A stretch of 40,327 nt of DNA from Symbiodinium natans. Its lineage: Eukaryota; Sar; Dinophyceae; Suessiales; Symbiodiniaceae. The stretch lies in NCBI GenBank assembly GCA_905221605.1, contig CAJNDS010001031.1, forward strand, positions 1 through 40,327, read 5' to 3'. The translations under genes were made by a program, and so were the position numbers. The notes under the pieces were generated by a model. The model was given only the letters and a program-made list of their open reading frames with translations. It was not told where the DNA came from and searched no databases. How positions within the stretch are numbered: position 1 is the stretch's first letter; each line of letters opens with the position of its first letter. Positions 1 through 9,096 of the stretch are shown in pieces.

Positions 1-335
1 TTGCAATTCACTCTATGCAATTCACTCTATGCACTTCACTCTATGCACTTCACTCTATGCACTTCACTCTATGCACTTCACTCTATGCACTTCACTCTAT
101 GCACTTGACTCTGTGCACTTCACTCTATGCACTTCACTCTATGCACTTCACTCTATGCACTTCACTCTATGCGCTTCACTCTATGCACTTCACTCTGTGC
201 ACTTGACTCTATGCACTTCACACTATGCACTTCACTCTGTGCGCTTCACTCTATGCACTTCACTCTATGCACTTCGCTTTATGCGCTTCACTCTATGCAC
301 TTCACTCTATGTACTTCACTCTATGTTGTTGGGTC
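1..335. repeat. 14-bp minisatellite (unit TTCACTCTATGCAC)
   Basis: About 24 head-to-tail copies of a 14-base unit with scattered single-base variants (for example ATGCGC or CTGTGCAC). The unit length is not a multiple of three but lacks stop codons in several frames, so long meaningless reading frames run through it. No gene is supported here. The array is cut off by the start of the window. Confidence 0.95.
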
Positions 336-482
336 AGAGGGCTCCGCACGGAAGAACCCTTCGCGATGCTTTCGGGAAAAAGGTGTAAAGAAACCACTGG
401 GCTACCAAGACAAAAAGAAAGCGCTACAAAATTCAAGATCTCAGCAGCCCTAAACCCTAAACTCTAAACCCTAAACAATGTC

Positions 483-1204
483 TCAGCAGCACATGTACTC
501 TGCCGGAGGCAGCTTGGGCCAGTATCGAGAATTCTCGTCGTTGAACTCGGCTACCGTCATCACATGGCCGTCATCGCCGTACTTCTGGTAGGTCTTGAAA
601 GGCCCTTCCTTGGCTGACTTCTGAACCCCTCCTAAAAGTCTCCCTTTTAGGCTCGTTCTTGTAGTTTCTGCAAAAACCCAAAAGGTTAAAGTTCGAGGGG
701 CCAGCCAGAAGAAACCCTAAACCCTAAACCCTGAACCCACCCTAAACCCTAAACCCTAAACCCTAAATCCTAAAAAGCCCAGCTTCTCTCACTTTGCAAT
801 TTTGCATGTTGAGGTTCTTGAAGATCGAGCCCGTGTCGGCCTGGACGCCGTTGCATTTGGGGGTTTTAGGGTTTAGCGTTTAGGGTTTAGGGCTTTAGGG
901 CTTTAGGGCTTTAGGGGTTTAGGGGTTTAGGGGTTTAGGGGTTTCGGGTTTAGGGTTGAGGGTTTAAGGTTTAGGGTGGCGGCCTGGACACCGTTGCATT
1001 TCGGGGTGCAGCACTTTCCCCAGCCATAGACGCATGCGGAGGACTCTGCACCTGAATGCTTGGTGAAGTCCTCTGGCCAGGGTTTAAGGTTTAGGGTTTA
1101 GGGTTTGGGGTTTAGGGTTTAGGGTTTAGGGCTTAGGGGCTGAAGTCCTCTGGCCGCAAGGCAGAGATCGTGAAGATCTCGAGGCAAAGCCAAAGGAAGC
1201 GCAT
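483..1204 (-). CDS. Small secreted Cys-rich protein, four exons
   Basis: Unrecognised family; a spliced gene can be read as complement(join(483..620, 793..840, 984..1070, 1148..1204)), 109 aa. Exon 1 (19 codons) starts at an ATG and reads MRFLWLCLEIFTISALRPE, a typical signal peptide. Exon 2 has a Cys-dense segment (ACVYGWGKCCTPKCNG). Exon 4 ends EYMCC then TGA. All exon joins keep phase 0 and the reading frame. Intron 1 (77 nt) is GA-AG, intron 2 (143 nt) GC-AG, intron 3 (172 nt) GT-AG; each contains telomere-like sequence. Introns 1 and 2 are flanked by direct repeats of exon sequence of about 15 and 20 bases. A further telomere-like tract lies a few bases beyond the stop. Function unknown; probably extracellular or in the secretory pathway. 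The exon model is inferred from frame and splice signals only. Confidence 0.7.
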
Positions 1205-1280
1205 GATGCAAGTCACAAACTACAAGGAGGCTGAGGGGCTGAACCTGGCTAAGGTCACAGCCGCGGCATATCAACTTTTT
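971..1280. repeat. 310-bp direct repeat, copy 1
   Basis: Matches 2001-2310 at an offset of exactly 1030 bases with only scattered substitutions. The repeat contains exon 1, the telomere-like intron 1 and exon 2 of the Cys-rich gene, plus about 76 bases upstream of its ATG. Homology stops at the telomere-like tract on the left and after a T-run on the right. Confidence 0.9.
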
Positions 1281-2000
1281 ACCCTGCACCCTACTAGGGT
1301 TTAGGGTTTCGGGTTCAGGGTTCAGGGTTCAGGGTGTAGGGCTTAAACCCTAGATCCACGACCCTCGACCATGAGGTTTCAAACTCGGGATGTATGGATT
1401 TAGGGCTAAACTAAACCCTAAACCCTAAACCCTAAACCCTAAACCCTAAACCCTAAACCCCGAGCTCAAGATGCATGGGTTGAAGGGTTCGGAAGGGAGG
1501 GGGGTTCAAGGGGAGTAATTAACCCAAGGTTCCCCAACACTCCTTACTACTCCCTGAGGCTCCCTAAGCTTCCGTAAGGTTGCCCTAGGGAACTACTCCC
1601 CATATGAACCTTGGGTTCTTAGGGAGAGGAACTTCTTTCGGGTTTAGGGTTTAGGGTTTAGGGGCTGTACCTGAATCGTACCTGGAACTAGGCCTACAAC
1701 CAGACCTAAACTTTGAAGTTGGGAGGGTAAATTAGGGTTTAGGGTTTAGGCTGTTGGTGACAGCTTTTCCGGCTTGAGGTTTAATTAGGGCTAAGGGTTT
1801 AGGCCGCGCGCATGGGAACGAAGGGTTTGGGGTTCGCCTTGTACCCCTCAGAGCACAACACAGCACGATTCCGTTGCCGTCCATGCCGTCAAGAACTTCT
1901 TTGAAAAGTCCTCAGAACCTAGAGACTCCAAAACCCCTTACGTCAGGAATACGCCTTACGTCATACTACGGCTCCTTGTGTTATTTTTGGGGTTTAGGGT
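1281..2000. other. No gene seen; telomere-like tracts and an inverted repeat
   Basis: Apart from telomere-like tracts (1298-1345, 1408-1459, 1638-1663, 1732-1750) I see no convincing exon. An inverted repeat pairs AACCCAAGGTTC near 1521 with GAACCTTGGGTT near 1605, and GGGGAGTA near 1513 with TACTCCCC near 1592, so the segment could fold into a long imperfect hairpin. Confidence 0.5.
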
Positions 2001-2310
2001 TTAGGGTGGCGGCCTGGACACCGTTGCATTTCGGGGTGCAGCACTTTTCCCAGCCATAGACGCATGCGGAGGACTCTGCACCTGAATGCCCGGTGAAGTC
2101 CTCTGGCCAGGGTTTAGGGTTTAGGGTTTAGGGTTTGGGGTTTAGGGTTTAGGGTTTCGGGCTTAGGGGCTGAAGTCCTCTGGCCGCAAGGCAGAGATCG
2201 TGAAGATCTCGAGGCAAAGCCAAAGGAAGCGCATGATGCAAGTCACAAACTACAAGGAGGCTGAGGGGCTGAACCTGGCTAAGGTCACAGCTGCGGCATA
2301 TCAACTTTTT
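2001..2310. repeat. 310-bp direct repeat, copy 2
   Basis: Second copy of 971-1280, same length. Both ends abut telomere-like sequence (TTTAGGGTTTAGGG on the left, TTTTTAGGGC on the right), which suggests that the segment moved or was duplicated through these tracts. Confidence 0.9.
2014..2234 (-). pseudogene. Truncated copy of the secreted Cys-rich gene
   Basis: Exon 1 (2178-2234), telomere-like intron 1 (2101-2177) and exon 2 (2014-2100) of the gene at 483-1204 are duplicated here, with the start codon, GA-AG intron and GC donor preserved. Substitutions in exon 2 change a Lys to Gly near its start and a Gly to Glu (YGWEKCC). No counterpart of exons 3 or 4 follows; the sequence below 2001 is unrelated. 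I therefore call it a 5' gene fragment. Nearly equal conservation of exons and intron suggests a recent duplication. Confidence 0.6.
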
Positions 2311-2461
2311 AGGGCTTAGGGAGCGGGCCAGGAAAAACTCTCCAGGCCTTCGCGGCGTTCATGGTTTAGGGTTTTTGGGGTTTCGAGCTGTTGTTGCCAG
2401 GGGTGAGGGGTTAGGGGTTTGAAGACTTTGGAGTTTTCCATCAACTCTAAACCCTCTACTT

Positions 2462-2546
2462 TCTGTTCAAGTTGGGCCCAAGACGAAGCATCTTGGTCAA
2501 TTCGAACTTTCAAGTTGGGCCCAAGACGGGGCATCTTGGCCGAATC
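2462..2546. repeat. Two units of the 42-bp minisatellite
   Basis: Two diverged copies of the unit that forms the array at 3409-3835 (core TTCAAGTTGGGCCCAAGA then GGGGCATCTTGG). They sit directly upstream of the non-LTR retrotransposon remnant. Confidence 0.85.
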
Positions 2547-3033
2547 ACGATCCCGAACGTCGACCGGCGGATATTCTCCTCATGAGTACCCCTCTTCTTC
2601 GTCAAAATCAATGGCGTCGGTATTCACAGCTCGCTCTTGACTTTTCCTTGGTCTCCCCCTTCTCGCTCTCCTCAATCGAAAGGGCGTTGCGGAAATAGGG
2701 GCAGCCGCGCGTTTTTACGCAGAGAAGAAACGTCAAGATCGGCGCACCCAGGAAGCGTGTCAAGCACAACAGATAGGCTTTGAACCCATCGTTTTCGAAA
2801 CTATGGGAGGATGCGAGTTCGGAGCTTATCAACTTTTGAAAAGTCTCGGTCAAGAATACGACAAAGTCTTGAGTAGATCTGATGGGTCAACGAAATCTTT
2901 CTTGAAAGGACGCATCTCGATCGATATCCAACGCGGCCTATCCGATATTCTTGAACGTTGCCGGACAGCCCAACTCGCAGAGGGCGACACGGAGGGACAC
3001 ATTAGGAGATTCATTCACGAGTGTAGTGGGTAA
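2545..3033 (+). pseudogene. Non-LTR retrotransposon remnant (C-terminal part of an RT-type ORF)
   Basis: Two overlapping reading frames together resemble the tail of LINE-type polyproteins I associate with dinoflagellates. In the first (about 2545-2690) I read RRPADILLM followed by LALDFSLVSPFSLSSIERAL. After a frameshift near 2685 the second frame, open from about 2641 to the TAA at 3033, reads AEIGAAARFYAEKKRQ, then IGFEPIVFETMGG and a helix-rich end. The pattern of a PAD motif, an ALDF strand with TSP-like residues, a basic AxxYAEKK helix and GFxFxPxVxExxGG is that of the RNase H-like or endonuclease-like end of such elements. No RT catalytic motif is present, so it is a 5'-truncated, frameshifted relic. 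Family assignment rests on memory of the pattern. Confidence 0.5.
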
Positions 3034-3408
3034 GTCACTTCAAACATCTGGAGCCAGGTTATCTCTCCTTTTGAGGTGATCCAAATGTGGGCGTTTGCTG
3101 CCGTCAGTGGCGCGCTGCCGCCCATCGTGATGGTTTGTTCCCATTTGTACAGGTTTTCTTGACGAGAAGTGGGGATGCCGAGGATTTCTCCGTTGTTTTC
3201 TTGCGATCGCAGGACCTGGGGCTAAATTCGGGGTGGTGGCGGGCTTTTCAATTGGCTGCAGGTCCTATGATCGCTTGCTCTTGGGTCCTTCTGCTTTCTT
3301 CTGGCATCCGGTATTCTCCTTTGTATTATAATCGGAGCGTAAGTCTCCTCTCTCTTTTTCGATCTTAGATCGAATCACGAAGCTGGACTAATTGGAGCTT
3401 GTGGGAGT
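3034..3408. other. No gene seen
   Basis: Follows the retrotransposon remnant; mixed-composition sequence without convincing exon, repeat or regulatory signal. It leads into the 42-bp minisatellite. Confidence 0.4.
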
Positions 3409-3835
3409 AGGAATCCAGGCTTCAAGTTGGGCCCAAGAGGGGCATCTTGTCGGAATCCAGGTTTCAAGCTGGGCCCAAGAAAGGCATCTTGGCCGAATCC
3501 AGCCTCAAGTTGTGCCCAGAGGGGCATCTTGGCCGAATGCCGGTTTCAAGTCCGGGCCAAGAGGGGCATCTTGGCAGAATCCAGATTTCAAGTTGGGCTC
3601 AAGAGGGGCATCTTGTCGCAATCCAGGTTTCAAGTTGGGCTCAAGAGGGGCATCTTGGCCGAATGCAGCTTTCAAGTTGGGCCCAAGAGGCGGGCATCTT
3701 GGCCGATTGGGCCCAAGAGGGAATTCTTGGCCGAATCAAGGTTTCAAGTTGGGCCCAAGGAGGCATCTTGGCCGAATCCAGGTTTCAAATTGGGCCGAAG
3801 AGGGGCATCTTGGCCGAATATCTTTGCCGAATCTA
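3409..3835. repeat. 42-bp minisatellite, about 10 units
   Basis: Unit of about 42 bases: an AATCCAGG or AATGCAGC start, TTTCAAGTTGGG, then CCCAAGAGGGGCATC and TTGGCCG. Units differ by substitutions and small indels. As 42 is a multiple of three and the unit lacks stops in three forward frames, it creates long parallel reading frames with a GPRGASWPN-type repeat, which I do not count as genes. Its last unit overlaps the stop codon of the minus-strand methyltransferase gene. Confidence 0.9.
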
Positions 3836-5013
3836 GGTTGGGCAGCAATGGTTGAAGCCCCTACCAACACGCACTCTAGACTCCAGGCAACTTTTTTTCA
3901 AGCGGATCTGCACCGGCACATCGCCCCAAGATGTCTGGGCTTCTACAGTTTCAACAATAGCAAAGCCAGCGTCGTGCGTCCACGGTGAGAATGAAGCGAC
4001 AATCGCTCCGGATCGAAGGTTGCGAGCAAGATGAAGCTCCAGCTGCGCATGCAGCGGCTGCTCAAAAGAGAAATCCTTCGTTGCTGAAGACTTCTGAATT
4101 TCAATTCTCAAGGACGAGGCTTGCTTTAAGTCTGACCACCGAAAAGGCTAGCGAACATGCTTTATCTGGAAACATATATTTTTTGGAATGGGTTGAAAGT
4201 TCAGTGACCTGGTAGAGGGTCACGTTGCACTCACAAATGGCGAAATCCTGCAAGCTTCATATCAAGGATTACGACGAAGCGTTGTTGGCCAAAGCCCTTG
4301 CAAACAATTTGAAGGAAGGCGGGGGAGGGGGGGGGGGCAAGGTTGCTATGCAGCTTCATGCCAAACACAACAACACTGTTTCTCCCAACGCTCTTGTGAA
4401 ACCGCATGTTTTTGTTGCAATTCGAAAGGCTGGGTTTAGGATTTAGGGTTCAGCGTGTTTAGCCTTGTGGTTTTACATGAGGGGTCTCAGTACCCTCAAA
4501 AAACGGTCACGTAGTACGACAGACAAGAATCGTTGAGGAAGACAGCCGCTGTTTCTTCCAAACCCTCACTCTCCACTGCACTGCCACAAACATGTCTGAT
4601 CGAGAGCTGCTCCAGCTTGTTCTCGGACACAAGGCGGCGGGCTTGACTCACCGTTGAATTGCAAAGCACATCGTAGCCGATGCAGGACATTCCCAAAGCA
4701 GCCGCGAAGAAACATTGCTCTCCCAGGCCACTCCCCATGATGAAGGTCAGCGGATAAGCGTCGGCCATTCGAGACGAGTGTGAGTGGGCTGCTTCCATAA
4801 CCCGGCGGAATCCTGTGAACCAAACCTTAGCTGCTGAGTTTCAAAAGGGAAAAAGGTTAGCCTTTGGGTTTTAAGGGGATTTTGTTGAACCCAAAAAGTT
4901 TTTGTAAAGGCTACCCCACCCAGCAGCTAAGAAACTGAGCCAAAGGAAGATGCAGCTCCGAGCCGGTTATGCGACAACCCGATGACCGCCACGGACTCGA
5001 GGAGAAACGGCAC
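3833..5013 (-). CDS. Class I SAM-dependent methyltransferase, spliced, 5' end unresolved
   Basis: Three coding blocks in frame on the minus strand: 4935-5013, 4511-4812 and about 4041 down to a TAG at 3833. Block 1 reads VPFLLESVAVIGLSHNRLG and a Ser-rich end. Block 2 has a glycine-rich motif I (FIMGSGLGEQ), then AAALGMSCIGYDV and, about 50 residues on, a VFLNDSCL segment, the layout of Rossmann-fold methyltransferases (resembling DOT1-type GSGxG...VFLNN). Block 3 supplies ARNLRSGAIVASFSPW and an SWGDVPVQI strand, as in the C-terminal beta strands of the fold. The intron between blocks 1 and 2 (4813-4934) has inverted repeats; the block 2 donor is GT. Block 3's acceptor is uncertain. Upstream exons may lie between 5014 and 5330. 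Substrate unknown. Confidence 0.6.
4813..4934 (-). repeat. Introner-like intron with inverted repeats
   Basis: This 122-nt intron of the methyltransferase gene carries a perfect 11-base inverted repeat close to its ends (CTTAGCTGCTG at 4826-4836 and CAGCAGCTAAG at 4921-4931), and an inner imperfect pair (GGTTAGCCTTT near 4855, AAAGGCTACC near 4907). The junction is ambiguous by one G, so the ends could be GT...CA or TT...AG. Inverted repeats just inside the splice sites are a feature reported for introner elements. Confidence 0.55.
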
Positions 5014-5594
5014 CTACAGGTTCTTCGACGACCACCCCGGAATCTCCGAGGCAAAATTAGGGTTTATGGAGGGTTTATCGGCTATTTTTTCCATCCGCCT
5101 GGCTGATGAGAACATCGCACTGCAGGGAAAGGGTTTAGGGTGTAGGGTTTAAGGTGCAGGGTTCAGATTGTCGTGAACGCACGAGAAGGGCGAGAACACG
5201 CGGCACTACAGGACCTAGGCGCCAGCCAGGCTTCGTCATTTTCCAGTGATCGAACCGCAGCCAAGGCAACTGGAAGCTTCCTGCATCTGAACTCAACAAA
5301 AAGTGGTGCCAACTGACATGCTGTTAACCATGGAAAAGCAAATTCCGGGAAACATGAACCCTAAACCCTAAGAGCCACCAAAACACTCCCGAAACCCTAT
5401 AAAACCTCAACCCTAAAGCCCTAAAAGTCAAAAGTGATAACCAGCTTCCTCAGGGTCGGCTCTCGGCAAGCCTCTGCGAAAGATGCCGCCTCCTTTCGAC
5501 GAGTTTCCAGATACAGGGTCTCATCTGGCAAGTTCATGATGAGAGAGCAGGGGAGCCGACCTGCCTCTCAATTGTTCATGGAATGGCTTAGGGT
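5014..5594. other. Intergenic or 5' exons of the methyltransferase gene
   Basis: Telomere-like tracts near 5110-5160 and 5350-5425. On the minus strand a short open block after a CCCTGCAG acceptor near 5125 reads CDVLISQADGKNS, and an ATG near 5285 opens MQEASSCLGCGSITG; either could be an upstream exon of the methyltransferase, but I cannot join them in frame with confidence. Nothing else is recognised. Confidence 0.3.
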
Positions 5595-6542
5595 TTAGGA
5601 GTTAGGTTTAGGGTATACTGCACGAAACTTGAACATCATGTCCAAGAGCGGTCTACTAGTCCACGCCTCCCGTCGCAGCTGCACGGCACGCGTCAAGACC
5701 TCGGAAGCTTCTTCGTTGGCGCCCCGAGCTGCAAGGAAAATCCCGAGCCACTTATGAATGTCAAAGCGCTCACACTCCTCCGGTACGAGTTCGATGGCCT
5801 TGCGGTAGCTCTTCTCGCTTGCCCGCAGCTTGCCATCTTTGTGCTGTAGCCGCCCTAAGCCGAGGTGGGCAAGTCCAGCGGATGCCTCGAGCTTCAGGGC
5901 TGCCTTGTAAGCCTTCTTCGCGGCGCCATCCCTCCCAAGATCTTCATAAAGAGATGCCAAGCTCACCTAGGCTCCCTGACTAATTGGGGTTGACTTTTAG
6001 GGGATAAGAACACCAGACATTGGAATCAAGGTACTACTGAGCATCCTGGTCACATAGAGAGACGGAGCTTTTGCTGTCTCCAATGCTGCAAGTAGCAGCT
6101 TCTCGGCGCCGGCATAATCCGATCGCATCTGCTTCAGCTCTGCGAGGCCCTTGACTGCTTTCACATTGTCAGGCTCAAGCCGCAGGGCGGTCTGGTAGCT
6201 CTTCTCGATGTCTAACCTTTTGCTGCCGGCTACAGACTGAATGTAGCCCAAGTTGGCCCAGGCATGTGCCGATGTGGGGGTCAGACGCACGACCTCTGCA
6301 AAACTCTGCCTGGCAGCTGCCATGTCCCCAAGTGAAGCCAAGAGTTGCCCCAAAAAGTGATGTGCTTCCCCACTCGAGGGATCGAGTCGAAGGGCCTCCC
6401 GGACGCGAGCAACTGCAGCATGGTGCTGCCCTGCTGCAGACAGCTGCTGCGCCTCAAGCAAGTGTTCCAGGCCCTCGCCGGCCCCAGCCGGAGCAGAAAA
6501 AGCGATCAGCAGGACGGCGCTGCGGAGCACGCAAGGCTTCAT
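5595..6542 (-). CDS. Secreted or lumenal TPR-repeat protein, two exons
   Basis: complement(join(5595..5966, 6054..6542)), 286 aa. The N-terminus (MKPCVLRSAVLLIAFSAPAGAG) is a signal peptide, so the protein enters the secretory pathway or, in a plastid-bearing alga, a plastid-targeting route. About seven tetratricopeptide repeats fill the rest: the W/L-G-Y/F-A-P consensus is visible in EAHHFLGQLLASLGD, AWANLGYIQSVAG, LASLYEDLGRDGAAKKAY and LGLGRLQHKDG. TPRs bind partner proteins; no enzyme domain is present. The intron (5967-6053, 87 nt) is GT-AG with a GTGA direct repeat at both ends, and the join keeps phase 0 inside a repeat, completing a canonical TPR. The last five residues (PKPNS) and the TAA stop are encoded by a degenerate telomere-like tract. 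Specific function unknown. Confidence 0.8.
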
Positions 6543-8644
6543 AAGGAGAAGGCGGTCGAACTGTCCAGTTCAGCCCTCACTACTGGAAGATGTAACAACT
6601 CCATGTGTGAAGCCACTATATACTCACCATGCCGTGGAAGCACCCATTGACCGCATTCGCGGTCGGGGCCTGCATAATTCCCTGCCAAGTTCGGATTCGG
6701 AAACCCAAGTTCCCCAAGCTGCCTTTGCTCTGTATTTTAAATGCTGTTTAGCTCCAAGCACTTAACCTAGTGCCTGCAGGCTAGGGAACATCCGGTGACC
6801 GAGTATCAGGGTGTAGATGGGCAGAGGTTTCGTTGAGAATATGCCCTTTGCAAGGCCTGGACTTCTAGATCTGGGTCCCATGATTCGGGTGTAGGGTTTA
6901 GGGTTTGGATCTCGGGTTGAGGGGAGGCATTCGTGGGTTTAGGGTTTAAGTTTATAGTGGTTCAGGGATTTGCCCATATGTCCCGGCACTACCTCTGCGA
7001 TAGAGCCTTTCATGAAGAGGCGGCCCTAAAACCCTAAACCCTGAAACCGTAAATTAGTAAACCCTAACACCCCCTAATTCCAACAGCCGGCAACAAAGAG
7101 AAGCGTGGATTTGGGAGGCGGGGGCTAACAAGGGCCTATACCCTTCGGCGCACAAGACGCATGAACCGTGAAACCATGCTCCCTTGAAACCTAGGGTTTG
7201 GGTTCAGGGTTCGGGTTCTAGGGTTCAGGGTCCCTAAACCCTAAACCCTAAACCGCTGGAGAAGGGAACAGGGAACCGACCCTAGCCCTGAACGGGAAAC
7301 GTGTAGTATCAGGCATCCTAGAACACTTCTATCGGCTTAGGGGTTTAGGGTCTAGGGTGTTAGGGTTGAGGGTTCAGGGTTTCGTTAGGGTTTAGGGTTT
7401 TAGGGGTCTTCCTCCTCTCTTTCCTCTTCCACTTTTTTCTTCTTATTCATTGTCGTTGTCTTCCTCTGCTTCTCTTCTGGCTTTGCCAGCAACCCTGCCC
7501 AAACCCTAAACCAGAACCTGTGCTGGCCACCCAGTTAGAGGAAGCATCCATAAAGCTCAGCCACAAGACACAAGCTTGCTTTGTAGGTTTTCCGGGATTT
7601 GGGTGCAGAGTCGTAGACTCTTACAAGCCCTAGCAGAGGCTTAAGGGCTTAGGGTTAAGGTTTTGGGGAACGCGAAGCCCTGAGACATTCGACAACAACT
7701 CGGACGATAGACATTGGGTCTCGTGCTTGTTTTTCGGGGATTAGTGAGTACATTCAGGCTAACAGCTCTCTCACGCAAGCTCACGGTTGAAAGCTCATGA
7801 TAAAGAACAGCGTTGGTTGCTATTTGCGGAAGTACTGTTACCACGGTCTGTCGCCAAGAACTCTCACCAGTAGTCACTAATAATCACAAATAATACTGGC
7901 ACGTGAACTCCCCCCACGTTTGAGCCGTTTTCGGGCTCACCCGTCCGCAAGCTTTGCTCACCGCTCACGCCTCCTCTTGCGACAATGCCTCTACAACCTG
8001 CTGAAATCAAACAACTCATGCTTTAAGTAGGCTTCCGGCTGAACGATATTCAAATAGTGCCGAGACCCCCAAACTCCTTGTCGTCTCGTTTGTCTCTGTT
8101 ATCACCATCCCTCAGTTCGCAGAGCCTTTCCCGCACCTAAACACGGACGGCCGTAAGGCTTCACTGCTTGAAATCTTGTGATGTAGCAATTTCTGGCCAC
8201 CAGCAGGATGATGTGGTAAGACGTGTTGCGATTTGTCGCTGAAGGGACGACATTCGAGGCAAGATGCTCTGCAAAACAATACGTGCTCTCTGCAAGGTCA
8301 AACCACGCACACTGCAAACCAAACACGCTGGGTCTCCTTTACAGATACAGGATGAGTATGATGCAAGTGCAGACAGTTCGCCAGAAGTTTGATGAGTAGC
8401 ATCATCTCGCATTCCCCTCCCACCGTCCCCCTGAGCTATTTTTGGGCATGTGGGTGGGGAGTACATATGCAAGGCCTCTGATTCCATGTCACGTAAACAT
8501 TCGATGCGGCTCTAGGAGCCACGGATCTCTTTGATACCGAGTGATGGCAGCGTGCTGCACACGAAAAACATGCGTGCCCTTGGGAACTGAAAAAGCTCTC
8601 AAGGCTGATGAAGGGTTTCGCCGAAGTTTAGCCTTCACACTCCG
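6543..8644. other. Intergenic; telomere-like fragments, no gene seen
   Basis: Holds upstream sequence of the TPR gene and several telomere-like tracts (about 6893-6950, 7026-7075, 7195-7255, 7340-7405), followed by a pyrimidine-rich stretch at 7410-7490. Reading frames of 70-108 codons exist on the minus strand (7641-7877, 8161-8487, 8489-8764) but show neither domain-like patterns nor splice partners, so I do not call them. Parts of 7640-8640 could be promoter or 3' flank of the array that follows. Confidence 0.4.
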
Positions 8645-9096
8645 CTCGCACCCACTCGCTTGTTTCTTCGGGGTCACGCTGAGCAGAGGCATAGCGGCGC
8701 ACCTGTTTAAGCTCCGACCCCCTGGGTGTTCATGTGGTTGGTTGAGGCATCCCATGTGACCCAAGTGCCCTATGTGTCTGGCACGCCCTAAACCCTAAAC
8801 AGGTTCGAGCTGACGATGTGTTCGTGGGGGCTGCTCCACGGTACACCTACACAAGCGTAAGGACTGGAGAAGACTAAGGGTTGCACACTTCTTTGGTCAC
8901 GCACGGCGCGTGCGTCTGGAAGCGCCGTACCGGCTAATGCTGCCGAAATTCCCCTAGGGGACAGAAGGCATCTGCCGGTACCTCTTTGTGCACTCCCCAC
9001 TGAAAGCTGTTTGAAAGCTCCTTCGGAGCGTCAAAGAATCACAAAGTCACCCAACTGCTTTTTCAGTTAGGGCACAAAACTTAAATCGTAAACAAA

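Larger units (their letters stand above)
450..2460. repeat. Block of interspersed telomere-like repeats
   Basis: Short tracts of CCCTAAA or its complement TTTAGGG, in both orientations and often degenerate (CCCTGAA, TTTCGGG, TTTGGGG). The clearest are at about 450-476, 712-776, 858-977, 1079-1140, 1298-1345, 1408-1459, 1638-1663, 1732-1750, 1990-2006 and 2109-2166. They are internal, mixed in orientation and separated by gene exons, so this is not a chromosome end. Several lie inside the introns of the gene at 483-1204. Similar isolated tracts occur across the window, for example near 5110-5160, 5350-5425, 6893-7410, 8788, 12369, 15957, 30466 and 35380. Confidence 0.9.

Noticed and set aside
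1-335. CRISPR-like array
   Set aside because: Units are contiguous without spacers and the genome is eukaryotic.
1-453. Reading frames through the 14-bp repeat
   Set aside because: Repeat-generated, low-complexity (SMHFTLCTSLYAL) and present in several frames at once.
1142-1280. Plus-strand exon-like frame (KAEIVKISRQ...)
   Set aside because: It is antisense to exon 1 of the Cys-rich gene, which has a signal peptide, matching splice phases and a downstream gene structure on the minus strand.
1408-1460. A true telomere or chromosome end
   Set aside because: Tracts are short, degenerate, in both orientations and separated by genes on both sides.
3392-3988. Long plus-strand reading frames through the 42-bp repeat
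   Set aside because: The unit is a multiple of three and stop-free in all three forward frames, so the frames are a by-product of the minisatellite.
4935-4946. Relic of the dinoflagellate spliced leader (CTTTGGCTCAG on the minus strand)
   Set aside because: Only about ten bases agree with the leader end and they are explained as codons of the methyltransferase exon.
4983-5151. Short plus-strand ORF beginning MTATDSRRNG
   Set aside because: Antisense to the methyltransferase exon at 4935-5013, which joins in frame to the motif I exon; its later part runs through telomere-like sequence.
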